Part shown: piece after piece, positions 53,685 through 64,000 of the stretch
Layout: the number at the start of each line of letters is the position of its first letter
Position numbering within the stretch: the stretch's first letter is position 1
Source: Pollenia angustigena
Lineage: Eukaryota; Arthropoda; Insecta; Diptera; Polleniidae
Reading direction: 5' to 3'
Length of the DNA stretch: 64,000 nt
Assembly (NCBI GenBank): GCA_930367215.1
Contig: OV884060.1
Coordinates: 178,385,253 to 178,449,252, forward strand
Notes under the pieces: generated by a model
Told to the model about the DNA's origin: nothing
What the model saw: the letters and a program-made list of their open reading frames with translations, nothing else
Database searches by the model: none
Made by a program: the position numbers and the translations under genes

Positions 53685-54845
53685 TATGCTGGTTTTTTGA
53701 GATTTCAGTTAAACTAGGTTTATTTAATCTGAAAATAAATTTGTGCCGACATTAACAAGTTTGTTTACAAAATTTCGACGGAACAGCTTAGTGTTGCTTA
53801 AAATGTTGGGTTTATTGAAATAAATAAAAGAAAATCACGTTTCGCCGGAAAAATCCGAGTTTCAGACTATGTTAAAATAAGTTTAAACTCAATCCACATC
53901 CCAAAAACCCGGCCCAAGAAGATTACTAAAATGATTAATACAATACGGTTCTTTTTGCTTATACCTAGTCCATTCCGCTTCAAGGCCAAAACTGTCATAT
54001 TCACTTGCAGATTTTTTCGAATTTCATATAAGTTATTTGTTCTAAGGTCCATTTCGCTTGTTGTCCTTTTTCGTTTAAAAGCAACATTTTCTTAGCAAGC
54101 GTATATAATTCTTTTTGCAAAAATGTTCGCTTACAGTCCACTGTAAGCAACTGGCAACATGTTTTTATTAACCTTTCATAAAAAACCAAAAGATTTTTGT
54201 TTTAACCATGGTACAATAATACAAGGTACCTATAGCATTAGAAATTTTGTTCTCAATTAGAAAACCCATAGAATGTCAAATTTATTTCAAACAAAAGAAA
54301 ATGCCAAAAAGTAAAATAAATTTAAAAAAAAATTTAAAATTAAAATAAAAATAAAAAAGTTACTAAAATAATTTTTTAAATCCGACAAAAAAATTGACTA
54401 AAAAATTTTGCATAGGTATGCAATTTGACTAAAAAATTTTGCATGGGTATGCAATTGTTCTTTTGAACAAAAAAAGTACAATTTAATACATGTCCCGAAA
54501 ATAAATCGAAATTGTGGAGTGATTCATGCGGTGTTGATAAAGAAAACATTAAAAAATATGTATGTTTCATTTTAAAAACACAGATTTTTTTATCTGAATC
54601 AAAAATCAAAACGTGCCCGTTTGATGCCCTGTGCTAAACCATCTGTTATTCCTGTAAAAGGAATAACATCTGTGTCCTCTATAATATTTCTTTTTTTTAA
54701 ATAAACAAAATCTTTCTGTATGCCATTCGGTAATTTGTTTTATTTTTTATTCTATTTTTCTTGTTTGACATTACATGGTAAAAAAATTGAAAAATGAACC
54801 TGCCTGGTACTTATTATACTATAGTTTTAACTATTTAATAAATAA
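53685..54845. other. Unassigned spacer
   Basis: Short minus-strand ORFs (53867-54052, 54001-54189, 54376-54609) show no known motif. A 26-bp block, aaaaaattttgcataggtat, is repeated at 54400 and 54430. Nothing else was recognised. Confidence 0.4.
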
Positions 54846-55064
54846 TAGTGTTTTCACACTTAAGGTTTTAATACAAATTTTGGTTTTAACGATAAAACCA
54901 ATCATTAAAACCTGGTTTTACCATACAAAATAAATTTTTTAAAACCATTTTAAAACCTCTTTTGATTTGGTTTTAAGTAGATTTTATGAAATACAGCCAT
55001 GTTTTCGTTGTACTAAATTCAGTACTACCAAGTTATTAAGATTGAAAACAGCTGATAATGTCTA

Positions 55065-56457
55065 ATCCCAGCTAGCATTTTATATCACAATCCAATACTT
55101 TAGGAATCAGCTTCACATAACCGCATATGAGCTAATTTTTCGATCATAAACTATACTCTTGTCATGAGAAAATGCTACACTACCGAGATGAATCACCTCA
55201 AAGAATCATTTTTGATGCAATTTTCTGATTCTTTTTTGGGCAAGTTAATGGTAGTTTTTCTAATCATTAGTTAGTATTTATCGTCTCATTTTTTAATTGT
55301 AAATTATATAGTTTTTTTATATTTCAAATAATTGTTTAATTGTCATGTTTTGACTTTTTTTTCGCCGATAAAAGCAGCACGATTATGGCTTTTGATTATT
55401 TGAACCAACTTTATTTTGAACAAAACAAAAGTTATTTGGTTCTCGTAAAGGAAATAAAAAAAAAACAAGTTAGAGTGCTATATTCGGCTGTGCCGAATCT
55501 TTGATACCCTCCACCGACAGTTCGAATGTTTAAGGAGTAATATCTGTATGATGTTGTTATTATCTTAAACTGTGACGATTTGTTATTAATTATGGTTTTA
55601 GGCGACTTAACTGTTTTCCGATAGTGGGGTTTATATGGGGCCTAGGGTAAATAATGGATCGATCATCACGAAATTTCACAGCGTCATTTCCAGTCCTTTT
55701 AAACTCTGACGTACCAATTTCTGTTATGCTAGCATTATTAATTATGGTTTTAGCTGTACTAAACTGTTTTCCGGGAGTAGGGTTTTCAATGGGGCCTAGG
55801 GTAAATTATGTACCGATCTTCACGAAATTTCACAGTATCATTTATAGTCATATAAAACTGTGACGAGCCAAAATTTGTTATGATTGCATTATTTTTTACG
55901 GTTTTAGGCGTACTAAACTGTTTTCCGGTAGTAGGGTTTATATGGGGCCTAAGGTAAATTATGGACCGATCGTCACGATATTTAACATCGTGATTTCCAG
56001 TCAAATAAAACAAATTTTTGCAAAATCTTATCTCATTCCGTGCCTTATTATCAATTATTTTAGGTGGTGGTTCCACATTTTGATTCATAGCTCCGGTCCT
56101 ACTGAACGGATTTTGCTGGATTTGAATCCCAAACTGCTTAGGATAACTACAAGCAATTTGGCACCAAGTTTGTTCATTTCTTTTGAGTTGTTCGAAAGTG
56201 AGCGTGTTTTCAACAGACGGACAGACGGATGGAATCGACTTAGAATTACTCAGCAATATTGCTGATATTTCGGTTGATGCAATACATCAGAACCAACGAA
56301 AAACACGATTTTTGGTTAGTAAGGGCCTTTGCGTTGTAGGTAACGATATATAATTTCTTTTTTTAAATCGCTTAATTGAAAATTCATCAAATGGGATCTT
56401 AGAAGACCCATTTAGATAATAATAACAAAAAATTATCACACAAATGCTAGCTGGGAT
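55065..56457. mobile_element. Inverted-end element, 1.4 kb
   Basis: Ends are ATCCCAGCTAGCATTT and the exact inverted copy. No clear flanking duplication was found. Most of the interior (55490-56265) is a repeat B copy. Confidence 0.6.
55490..56265 (+). repeat. Dispersed repeat family B, full-length-like copy
   Basis: It starts ttcggctgtgccgaatctttgataccctccac and has three or four blocks of tatggggcctagggtaaat-atggatcgat. It ends gtgttttcaacagacggaca, then tcgacttagaattactcag. The minus ORF 55786-56256 and plus ORF 55942-56265 lie in it and are not genes. Confidence 0.75.
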
Positions 56458-56568
56458 GGCACTCAATAAAAATAAATTAATTTAAAAAAATAAAACCGAT
56501 GAAATATTCTAAAATACACTTTAAATATAAAATTGTTTGATTTCCAAGCATTTTCCTGCATTCATTTC

Positions 56569-56570
<2 letters not shown>

Positions 56571-56613
<43 letters not shown>
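56571..56613. repeat. (TTA)n microsatellite
   Basis: About 14 uninterrupted tta units. Confidence 0.9.
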
Positions 56614-56614
<1 letters not shown>

Positions 56615-56936
56615 GACATGTTCTTATTTAAAATATATAAAATTCGAACTTAGTCTAATCACAAATAAATATTTTTCACAAAACTTCTCCATTCCGTTCT
56701 ATTCCTAGCTATGTATTGCAACTGGTTAAATGATTTTCCAGTTTCAGCTGCAACTGTTCTCCTCCAGGTCGCTTTAGGTCTACCAACATCGCGCCGTCCT
56801 TCATTTCTTATACAAATTTAATTATTTCTACGAGAAATTAATTTTATTTTGCACAAAACTATTAGGCAAACTGTGAGTTAAAACCGGATTTAAAAAACTT
56901 GTAATGTGAACGCAAAATCAGCTGTTAATAGTTTTA

Positions 56937-57155
56937 GGCCCGTTTTCACAACTTACCGATAGCTAAAGGTAGGATTTAATTGGCCTTTTAAAAAGAGTTT
57001 CATTATTACAACTTTACTTTAACCTACCAGGTATGATGAACCTCAATCTACTCTATCGCTCAGTTTAGGTTAAAGTAAAGTTTTAATAATGGAACACTTT
57101 TTATAAGGCCGGTTAAAGTCTACTTTAAGCTATCGGTAAGTTGTGAAAACGAGCC
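56937..57155. mobile_element. MITE, 219 bp, TA flanks
   Basis: Inverted ends of about 30 bp, GGCCCGTTTTCACAACTTAC and the near-exact inverted copy, have TA at 56935-56936 and 57156-57157. The interior is also largely self-complementary (ttactttaacct, aggttaaagtaa). Confidence 0.75.
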
Positions 57156-57196
57156 TAAATGTTAAAACCAGGTTTTAACTTTAGGTGTGAAAACAC

Positions 57197-57558
57197 TGTT
57201 TATTCTTAATATTTTTTAAGAAAATTAAAATTTAATTTAAAATTTATTTGGGCACTTTAAAACTTTACTAAAATAAACCACTAAATGAAACACAACCGAT
57301 TCGTTTAAAATTCACTTTGCAAGTATTTATTTACTATTTCTTATATATAAAAAATGCTAAATTTTGTGTATTTATATTAATATTCAGCAATCCAGTTATA
57401 TTTAACATAATAAGCAAACTAAGAGTTTCCATGTAATTATAAATAAGTTAGTATTATAGGGTAAGTATTATTAAATTCATTTTTTAGTATTATTAGTGTT
57501 ATTATTATTATTATTATTTAAATTCAAATTTATATTATTTATGTCATATGGCGCAACA
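57197..57558 (-). mobile_element. BEL/Pao 3' LTR, 362 bp
   Basis: On the minus strand the LTR starts TGTTGCGCCATATGACATAA and ends TAAGAATAAACA, with TG...CA borders. Directly upstream (57559-57572) is a purine-rich caatggggccggaa, the expected polypurine tract. A matching LTR on the other side of the coding region was not found within the window. Confidence 0.7.
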
Positions 57559-57587
57559 TTCCGGCCCCATTGAACGACTGCACGTCT

Positions 57588-60500
57588 TCAATTATTCGGC
57601 AGTGGAGCCAACTTGTGCACTGGGCGCCTAAACACGCCTGTTCGCGTTTTGACCTCCGCCACTCTGACCTTGCCGTCTTCGCCTTCTACGACCTTGACGA
57701 CTCTCCCGGTCAGCCACTGCTGAGGCGGGCAATTGTCCTCGTGGATGAGGACCACCTGACCGACTTTGAGGTTGGGAAAATCTTGGTGCCACTTCGCTTT
57801 GGTTTGAAGGCCGAGAATATAGTCGCGTGACCAAGCCTGCCAGAATGTCTGCTTGAGACCGCAAAGCATTCGCCATCGCTTCCATAATTTCCCCTCTTTG
57901 ACGTTCACGTCTTCTCCTGATTCTGGCGGCAGCGAACGCAGACCCTCTCCGAGAAGAAAGTGAGCTGGTGTCAACGCTTCTCCGTCGTTCGGGTCTGGAG
58001 ACAGCGGTGCTATTGGACGACTGTTGAGCACCGCCTCTACTTCTGCAAGCATCGTTGCCATTTCTTCTTGTGTGAGCGACGCATTGCCCACGGCTCGCAG
58101 AAGCAGGAACTTCGCCTGTTTGACAGCGGCTTCCCACAGCCCTCCGAAGTGAGGCGCCCGAGGTGGTATGAAGCTGAACTTCACCCCGGACGACGCTGCG
58201 TACGACTCGACGGCCTGTCGACTCCTGTCGAACGCTTGCTGCAACTCCCTCAGAACGCGGCTGGCTCCGACGAAGTTCGTCGCGTTGTCGCAATACACCG
58301 TCTGTGGTTGACCTCTCCTGGCAGCGAACCTTTTAAAACAAAGAAGAAAAGAATCAGTAGACAGATCAGATACTAATTCTAAATGTACCGCCTTTGAAGT
58401 GAAACACACGAAAACCGCTATATACATTTTCAATGGTGGCCTACCACGAATCCGCAATGAAACGTTTATAGGACCACAGAAGTCTACCCCGACTACCAAA
58501 AATGGCCGAGTAGCTCTCACTCTATTAGTGGGCAAATTTCCCATTATTTGGGACATAAGTTTTGGTTTATAGCGGAAGCAATGTACACACTTGCGAATTA
58601 TTCTGCTGCACTCTTCTTTAGCATTTATGAGCCATATATTTTCTCGTGAAAGAGCTATTAGAGCCTTTGTCCCAGCATGACAATTCTCAGTATGAAGATT
58701 TCGCAAATAAAGTGTGACAAAACTATTTCTTTTCGGTAATAAAAGTGGGAATTTGGTATTGTAATCCAAATCTGCATTAAGCAGTCTCCCACCTACCCTT
58801 ATCAGTGAAAACTTTCTATTTTCTTCAATAAATGAATGAATAAATGGCGTCAATCTTTGAATGTTTGACTGCAAGACTTCAGATTTTTGCATTTTTGCAA
58901 TTTCCTCAGAAAAATTATATTTCTGGATTGTCTCTACAAGTCGATAAAATGACCATTTCAATTCGATTGCAGTAGGTGTAAAATTTTTATTTATTTTACG
59001 TTTTCTCAGGATATCAATAAATCTGAGTACAAATGAAGTTACTCTTAGCAACTTCTTGTATGACGAAAATCTTTCTATCAGATCCAACAAGCAATTTTGT
59101 GGATCCTCTACTGCAAGAAGTACATTTGTTTTTCTTGCCTCTAACAGCTTTTGATTCTCTGTTAACTCGAAATGTTCGTTAACAGGCCAATGTGAACTAT
59201 CGCTTAGTAAAAACGAAGGTCCCTCAAACCAAATTGAATTTTTTAAATCTTTTACATCACATCCTCTTGAAACGATGTCAGCTGGATTCTGTTTAGTAGG
59301 CACATGGCGCCACGAAACCTGTTCTGACAATTCTTGAATTTCAGCAACTCGATTCGACACGAATGTTGCCAGTGAGGACGGATGAGTTTTTATCCAATGT
59401 AATGTAATTTCTGAATCTGTCCAGAAATTAACACTTTCAATTTCAAAACTCATCATTAATTTAATTCGACTCCACAACTTAGCTAATAGGTGTGCAGCGC
59501 ATAACTCAAGTCTCGGAAGAGATTTTGTCTTGAGTGGAGCAACTTTTGACTTTGCCGTTAGCAGTCTCGATTCAATTTTATTTGAATCGGAGCTTCGTAT
59601 ATATATGCAGCAACCATAAGCACGAATCGAAGCGTCAGCAAATCCATGTATTTGAATTTTTGCTGTCGATGTTGTGGAAACGAATCTTGGGATTGATATT
59701 GAATCAATTTCCATTAAATTAGATTTGAAATTTTCCCATGACGTATTTAGTCTCATAGGAATTGATTCATCCCAGTCAAGTTTTTGTATCCAAAGTTCTT
59801 GCAACAACATTTTGGATTTTGTAACCATTGGGCATAAAAGTCCGAGAGGGTCGAATAATCGAGAAGAAACAGACAAAATGTTTCTTTTCGTTGCTTTTAA
59901 ATCACGAAAATTGTCTTCCAAATGAAACTTAAATGAATCATTCTTCGGTACCCAATGTATACCTAGAGCCTTTGCCGAATCAGAGTCACTATGTAATAGT
60001 TTCTCTTTTTGAAATGAATTATAAATTTCGGGATGATTTGAAACCCATTTTGTAAGTTTAAAACCAGCTGAACTTAAAATTTCATTAACCTGGTTACGAA
60101 TTATATCTAGGTCTTGGTAGCTTTCAGCCCCAGTTATCAAATCATCAACATAGAAATCACTGCGAACAACTTTTGAACCAATAGGTAAAGTCTCTTTGAA
60201 TAAATCGCTTAAGTGAATCAAACATCTGATGGCTAAAAATGGCGCAGAAGCCGTACCATAAGTAACGGTATTTAACCGAAATATTTTCAAATCATCAGAT
60301 GGATTCTGTCTCCAAAGGATTAGTTGAAAGTTTCTATCATTCTCGCCAACTAATACTTGACGATACATTTTTTCAATATCTGCAGTGATTGCGTACTTAT
60401 GAAATCGAAAACGGATCAATGTCGAATATAATTCTTCTTGAACTGTTGGGCCAACCATTAACAAATCGTTGAGTGATGAATGTGAAGAAGTTCGACACGA

Positions 60501-62765
60501 AGCATCAAAAACTACTCGAAGTTTCGTAGTTGTACTCTGAGGTCGCAACACACCTTGATGTGGAATAAAATAGTGAGGGAAATCCGGTATTTTGTCAACA
60601 TATGACATATGACCTAGGTCGAAATACTCTTTCATAAAATCATGATACATTTCTTTCATATTTAAATCTCTAGAAAGTCGCCTTTCTAGTGCAAGAAATC
60701 GCCTTTTAGCGGTTTCAAAAGATAAACCAAGTGTTCTTGTATCAGATTTGAAAGGCAAAGAGACTTCAAATCGTCCTGACGGTAAACGTCGTACTGAATT
60801 TCTAAACATTTCCTCACATTTTTGCTGTTCCTCAGAATAAATTTTTGTTGATTCATTTGGAAGTTCTTCTAACTCCCAGAATTTTCTAACAATTGAATCT
60901 ATATTGCTCTCGTTTTCTACAGACGTACTTAAATGAAAGACGTTTGTATTGCCGCTCGAGCCCTTTGATTGGTTATACTTTCCAGTAACAATCCAACCAA
61001 GCGAAGTCTTTTGAAGAATTGGCAGGCTCGGGCCAGACCTTATTTGTCCAATACAAATTAAGTCAAAAAATATTTCCGCACCTATTAAAAGATCAATCTT
61101 TCGAGGCTTATAAAAGCAAGGATCGGCTAATTCTATATTTCTTGGAATATTCAAGCAAGTCGTACTAATTTTATGATCAGGCTGTAAATTTGTTATAGAA
61201 CTCAATACCCAAAACTTTGAAGTAAATTGTGTAGAGTTAACCCTCGACGTGACAGTTAAATTTACGCATGATTTTGAAAACGAATTTGTTTCGCTAATAC
61301 CATTCAAATTCAATCTACCTCCTTCTCTTTTTAATCGTAGTAGCTGTGCAAGTTCCTCAGTAATCAAATTTGGTTGAGAACCGGAATCTAAAAGAGCTCT
61401 GGCTAATATAAAATCACCAGAACTATTTCTAACTTTCACGACGGCTGTAGCGAGAATAATTCTTTCATCAGAAGATGAATAATTTACCGATGCTTGAGAA
61501 GTTGACGGTGGTTCAAAATTGTTGTTTGAAGAATTATTATTGTTATTATTAGAATTTGCACTAGTACTGTATCTATGTAGCAATGCGTTATGAGAACCAC
61601 TACAAATTCTACATTTAGATGCTGTACATCTAGCTACTGTATGTCCTTTTTTTAAACAATTTATGCAAGCTGGCACAGATTTTATAAAATCAAATCGTTG
61701 GTTTACAGGCTCAGCTGCAAAAGAAGGGCAATTTGTTATTATGTGTTGATTTGATTTACAAAATAAACATTTGTCAGTAGATTGTTTAGATTTAGTACAA
61801 TTTAGTGATGTTTTATTATTTTTCTTAGTAAAATTTTCAGTTTTATTTTTATTAAACCTCGGTCTCGAACTTGAAGATTCATCAGCTGCAATATGTTGAT
61901 ACCGTTTGTTCAAGGCGGTTTCACAGTCTGACCATAGTGGCAACCTTTCGAAATCTAGCTGTTCTTCCCACTTTGTCTTAGTCACTGGATCTACTTTTGA
62001 CATCACTAAATGTATTAAAATAGCATTTGTAATTTTCTTATCATCACCAATCGATAAAAGTGAATCATATATTGCTGAAACTGTATCAATCATACTTCTC
62101 AAAGCAGATGCCGAAGGTTTAGTGATCTCTGGTAGATCAAAAAGTTTTGATATATTATCAAAAAATATCAGACATTCATTGTCATATACCTTTTTTAAGC
62201 TGGCCAATGCTTTGGGATAATTTTCTTCTGAAATCTGAAAAGCTTTGACTGTACCCAAAGCTTCTTCGGACAAGCATGATATTAAATGATTAAATTTTTC
62301 TATGTCTGTCAACGTCGGATCATTGTGGACCAAGTTCTCAAATAGGCTCATAAAATTTTTATAATCGGAGTATTTTCCGCTAAATTTAGGGAGCTTCATA
62401 TTTGGGAGTCTAGAATGATGTGACTGTACACTAAAAGAAGTTTCAGGCACACTTGACTTTCTATTTTTAGTCAAAATACTCAAAAACAATGATTTAGTGG
62501 TCACACAAATGTCTTCAAGCTCAGCTCTATCGTCATTGTCGGGATCCAAATTATCCACATCTGACTGCAGCTTCATTGCCTGCTCAATATAAGTTTTAAG
62601 AATGTCTAATCTGCATTCCAACTCAATTGGATTAAAAGAAATCGTCTTTTCTCGAATGGACTGACGAATTCGCGTAATATTTTGTACGACTTTTGCCTTT
62701 TTAGCAAGTAATTTCTCCAAAGTTTCCGCTATGGAAGGAGATTCTTGATGTTTTCTACTAGGCAT
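57588..62765 (-). CDS. BEL/Pao retrotransposon Gag-Pol polyprotein
   Basis: It is an uninterrupted frame of 1725 residues in the usual BEL order. Gag-like DUF1759 region begins near residue 125. CCHC knuckles lie about 336-385 (CLFCKSNQHIITNC and CINCLKKGHTVARC). The aspartic protease is near 461 (LLDSGSQPN). The reverse transcriptase has a YVDD box near 872. RNase H-type region follows with HGFADAS near 1040. The integrase HHCC zinc region is about 1355-1395. The integrase core has the acids in GVDFCG (about 1428), YCDNAT (about 1492) and GGLWEAAV (about 1543). A C-terminal DUF5641 segment follows. No env-like ORF is present. The copy could be functional as far as coding goes. The last quarter (57588 to about 58330) is much richer in G+C than the rest, see findings. 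Overlapping plus-strand and other-frame ORFs here are shadows. Confidence 0.95.
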   Translation of the reverse strand: MPSRKHQESPSIAETLEKLLAKKAKVVQNITRIRQSIREKTISFNPIELECRLDILKTYIEQAMKLQSDVDNLDPDNDDRAELEDICVTTKSLFLSILTKNRKSSVPETSFSVQSHHSRLPNMKLPKFSGKYSDYKNFMSLFENLVHNDPTLTDIEKFNHLISCLSEEALGTVKAFQISEENYPKALASLKKVYDNECLIFFDNISKLFDLPEITKPSASALRSMIDTVSAIYDSLLSIGDDKKITNAILIHLVMSKVDPVTKTKWEEQLDFERLPLWSDCETALNKRYQHIAADESSSSRPRFNKNKTENFTKKNNKTSLNCTKSKQSTDKCLFCKSNQHIITNCPSFAAEPVNQRFDFIKSVPACINCLKKGHTVARCTASKCRICSGSHNALLHRYSTSANSNNNNNNSSNNNFEPPSTSQASVNYSSSDERIILATAVVKVRNSSGDFILARALLDSGSQPNLITEELAQLLRLKREGGRLNLNGISETNSFSKSCVNLTVTSRVNSTQFTSKFWVLSSITNLQPDHKISTTCLNIPRNIELADPCFYKPRKIDLLIGAEIFFDLICIGQIRSGPSLPILQKTSLGWIVTGKYNQSKGSSGNTNVFHLSTSVENESNIDSIVRKFWELEELPNESTKIYSEEQQKCEEMFRNSVRRLPSGRFEVSLPFKSDTRTLGLSFETAKRRFLALERRLSRDLNMKEMYHDFMKEYFDLGHMSYVDKIPDFPHYFIPHQGVLRPQSTTTKLRVVFDASCRTSSHSSLNDLLMVGPTVQEELYSTLIRFRFHKYAITADIEKMYRQVLVGENDRNFQLILWRQNPSDDLKIFRLNTVTYGTASAPFLAIRCLIHLSDLFKETLPIGSKVVRSDFYVDDLITGAESYQDLDIIRNQVNEILSSAGFKLTKWVSNHPEIYNSFQKEKLLHSDSDSAKALGIHWVPKNDSFKFHLEDNFRDLKATKRNILSVSSRLFDPLGLLCPMVTKSKMLLQELWIQKLDWDESIPMRLNTSWENFKSNLMEIDSISIPRFVSTTSTAKIQIHGFADASIRAYGCCIYIRSSDSNKIESRLLTAKSKVAPLKTKSLPRLELCAAHLLAKLWSRIKLMMSFEIESVNFWTDSEITLHWIKTHPSSLATFVSNRVAEIQELSEQVSWRHVPTKQNPADIVSRGCDVKDLKNSIWFEGPSFLLSDSSHWPVNEHFELTENQKLLEARKTNVLLAVEDPQNCLLDLIERFSSYKKLLRVTSFVLRFIDILRKRKINKNFTPTAIELKWSFYRLVETIQKYNFSEEIAKMQKSEVLQSNIQRLTPFIHSFIEENRKFSLIRVGGRLLNADLDYNTKFPLLLPKRNSFVTLYLRNLHTENCHAGTKALIALSRENIWLINAKEECSRIIRKCVHCFRYKPKLMSQIMGNLPTNRVRATRPFLVVGVDFCGPINVSLRIRGRPPLKMYIAVFVCFTSKAVHLELVSDLSTDSFLLCFKRFAARRGQPQTVYCDNATNFVGASRVLRELQQAFDRSRQAVESYAASSGVKFSFIPPRAPHFGGLWEAAVKQAKFLLLRAVGNASLTQEEMATMLAEVEAVLNSRPIAPLSPDPNDGEALTPAHFLLGEGLRSLPPESGEDVNVKEGKLWKRWRMLCGLKQTFWQAWSRDYILGLQTKAKWHQDFPNLKVGQVVLIHEDNCPPQQWLTGRVVKVVEGEDGKVRVAEVKTRTGVFRRPVHKLAPLPNN

Positions 62766-64000
62766 TATATTTTATAATTTGTATCGATAAGAGTTTAAAT
62801 TTCTAAAATACCAAAATAACTTATTGGTTTACTATTTTTTAACGAAAATCAATTTTAAATTAATTTAGTAAAATTGATATAATAATTCTCTCGCCAGCTT
62901 ATGAAAATATTCGGATTCTATTTCTTCTATTTTGTAGAAATATTTTATCTTTCTATTTAAAATTATCAATTCCGATCACTACGTTCAAATATTAAATTAT
63001 GTTTTCCACTTAAATCAGCCTTTGGTTAAAATAATTAAATTTTATTTTACCAAGAAATCTTTTTTCATAATAAATTCAAAAACAAGTTGTTAAAAATAAT
63101 TGTTACTAGTGTGACCGCACTAATCAATTTATATTTTATGATTGCACGAAATTAAATTTTTCAATGCTAGTGTGAACACAACAAACAATTTATTTTTTCA
63201 AACTTGTATTAATTTAACTTTTCGATGCTAGTGTGAATGCTTCACACTGTACAGCTGATATCACTATTAAATGGTATAGGAACGTATGGAATTAAACCGT
63301 GATCTTAAAAATTGACAAACGAATGTAAAAATAAAAGAAAGCAAAGATAATAAATTTAGCATTAATTAATTATTTTTTAAAATTAAAGAATTAACACTCG
63401 CGAATATTTTCGTTTAATTTTACGTGCAAAAAATATAAATATAAATAATTGTTTGCTACAGAAAAATGCCGACGGTAAAAAGAATAAATTTATTCTCTGT
63501 CTCTCAGTAATAAAAGAGACCAAATTATACAAGTGCGTGTGTGTATAAATATGTTTATTATTAAATATTAACACTCGCGATTGTTTCACTTTAAGGGTGG
63601 TTTTTAATAAAATTATTATTAAATAAATAAATTGTTTCACAAATAAGTGTAAAAAATATTCTTTGTGTTCGACTTGCAGTGAAATAATTTTTGATTAAGT
63701 TACAAAAATCTTTAAATTTGATTAATTTACAAATTTAAGTTAATAACACAAATATTTTTTACACTTGTTACCTCTTGTTCAGATTCGGAGTTACTCCCCT
63801 GGTTTCTCTCTGCTCTACAAATTATACAGCGGCAACGACGAGGCATCTAGGAGTTTATGTTGACGAACACCAGTGGCTTTTGTTTTAAATGTTTTTATTG
63901 TTTTTTATTAATTTTTTAAAATAATAAAATTGTTTTTTACCACACACTTCACAATTTCTAATAAAAATTTAAACTTTTGAAATAGTTTATCAAAAGGGCT
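62766..64000. other. BEL upstream region and flank, no LTR found
   Basis: AT-rich sequence without a match to the 57197-57558 LTR. The phrase attaacactcgcga is repeated at 63389 and 63567, and gctagtgtgaa repeats at 63105-63240. The 5' LTR may lie beyond the right edge, be highly diverged, or be lost. The minus ORF at 63383-63640 has no known motif. Confidence 0.45.

Larger units (their letters stand above)
54846..57196. mobile_element. Composite inverted-end element, about 2.35 kb
   Basis: Ends AGTGTTTTCACACTTAAGG and the inverted GTGTTTTCACACCTAAAG are followed by 'gttttaa' blocks on both sides. It contains the elements at 55065-56457 and 56937-57155. The right end directly abuts the BEL LTR, so the duplication cannot be checked. 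Confidence 0.55.

Noticed and set aside
55786..56256. 156-codon minus-strand ORF
   Set aside because: It runs through tandem blocks of dispersed repeat B; its repeated peptide phrases reflect the DNA repeat.
57570..58376. Plus-strand ORFs (57570-57830, 57960-58376) and an extra minus frame (57628-58293) under the BEL integrase
   Set aside because: They are shadows of a G+C-rich coding region in another frame; they have no domain of their own and no independent start context.

Overview
The window is a nuclear, AT-rich, repeat-saturated stretch from an insect. It is most likely a higher fly (Brachycera). The evidence is a Hermes/hobo-like hAT lineage, a BEL/Pao retrotransposon, fragments of jockey, copia, PIF/Harbinger and Tc1/mariner elements, and short repeats ending in phrases typical of fly intergenic DNA. 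No rRNA, CRISPR array or bacterial operon is present, and I see no ordinary host gene with a recognisable cellular function.

The main structure is a pair of same-strand paralogous genes derived from a hAT transposase. Gene A (exons 15395-15409, 15476-16169, 19817-20973) and gene B (exons 30442-30456, 30527-31223, 49345-50501) share three exons, identical splice phases, a last exon of identical length, an open frame, homologous upstream blocks and homologous 3' UTRs. Both keep the BED zinc finger and two Asp positions expected of hAT enzymes. Both have Arg where the catalytic Glu should be and Gln where the C-x2-H His should be. I see no terminal inverted repeats around either gene. This fits a tandem-duplicated, domesticated, catalytically dead transposase gene, and I regard it as the most interesting content. 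The exons and their joining are inferred from the sequence; no transcript was available.

Layout. 0-12.6 kb: dispersed repeats and MITEs, a mariner relic, a three-deep hAT nest (7.1-9.6 kb), a jockey fragment and a Helitron-like element. 12.7-21.1 kb: gene A, with two hAT insertions in its upstream block and a 3.6-kb intron holding MITEs and a 686-bp foldback. 21.1-30 kb: repeats, a copia fragment and a two-gene PIF/Harbinger element (25548-27866). 30.0-50.6 kb: gene B, whose second intron is 18 kb and is packed with nested elements, including a candidate 9-kb hAT nest, a TTAA-flanked element with its own Cys-rich ORF, a Helitron-like element and a CACTG-type element. 50.7-57.2 kb: more MITEs and composite inverted-repeat elements. 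57.2-62.8 kb: a BEL/Pao element on the minus strand with an intact 1725-residue polyprotein and one visible LTR. 62.8-64 kb: its upstream region, with no second LTR found.

Most element boundaries were set by finding inverted ends together with a short target duplication, many of them exact 8-bp duplications. Where gene A has insertions, gene B gives the uninterrupted sequence, which supports those calls. Family names for non-coding elements rest on target-site length and terminal bases only.
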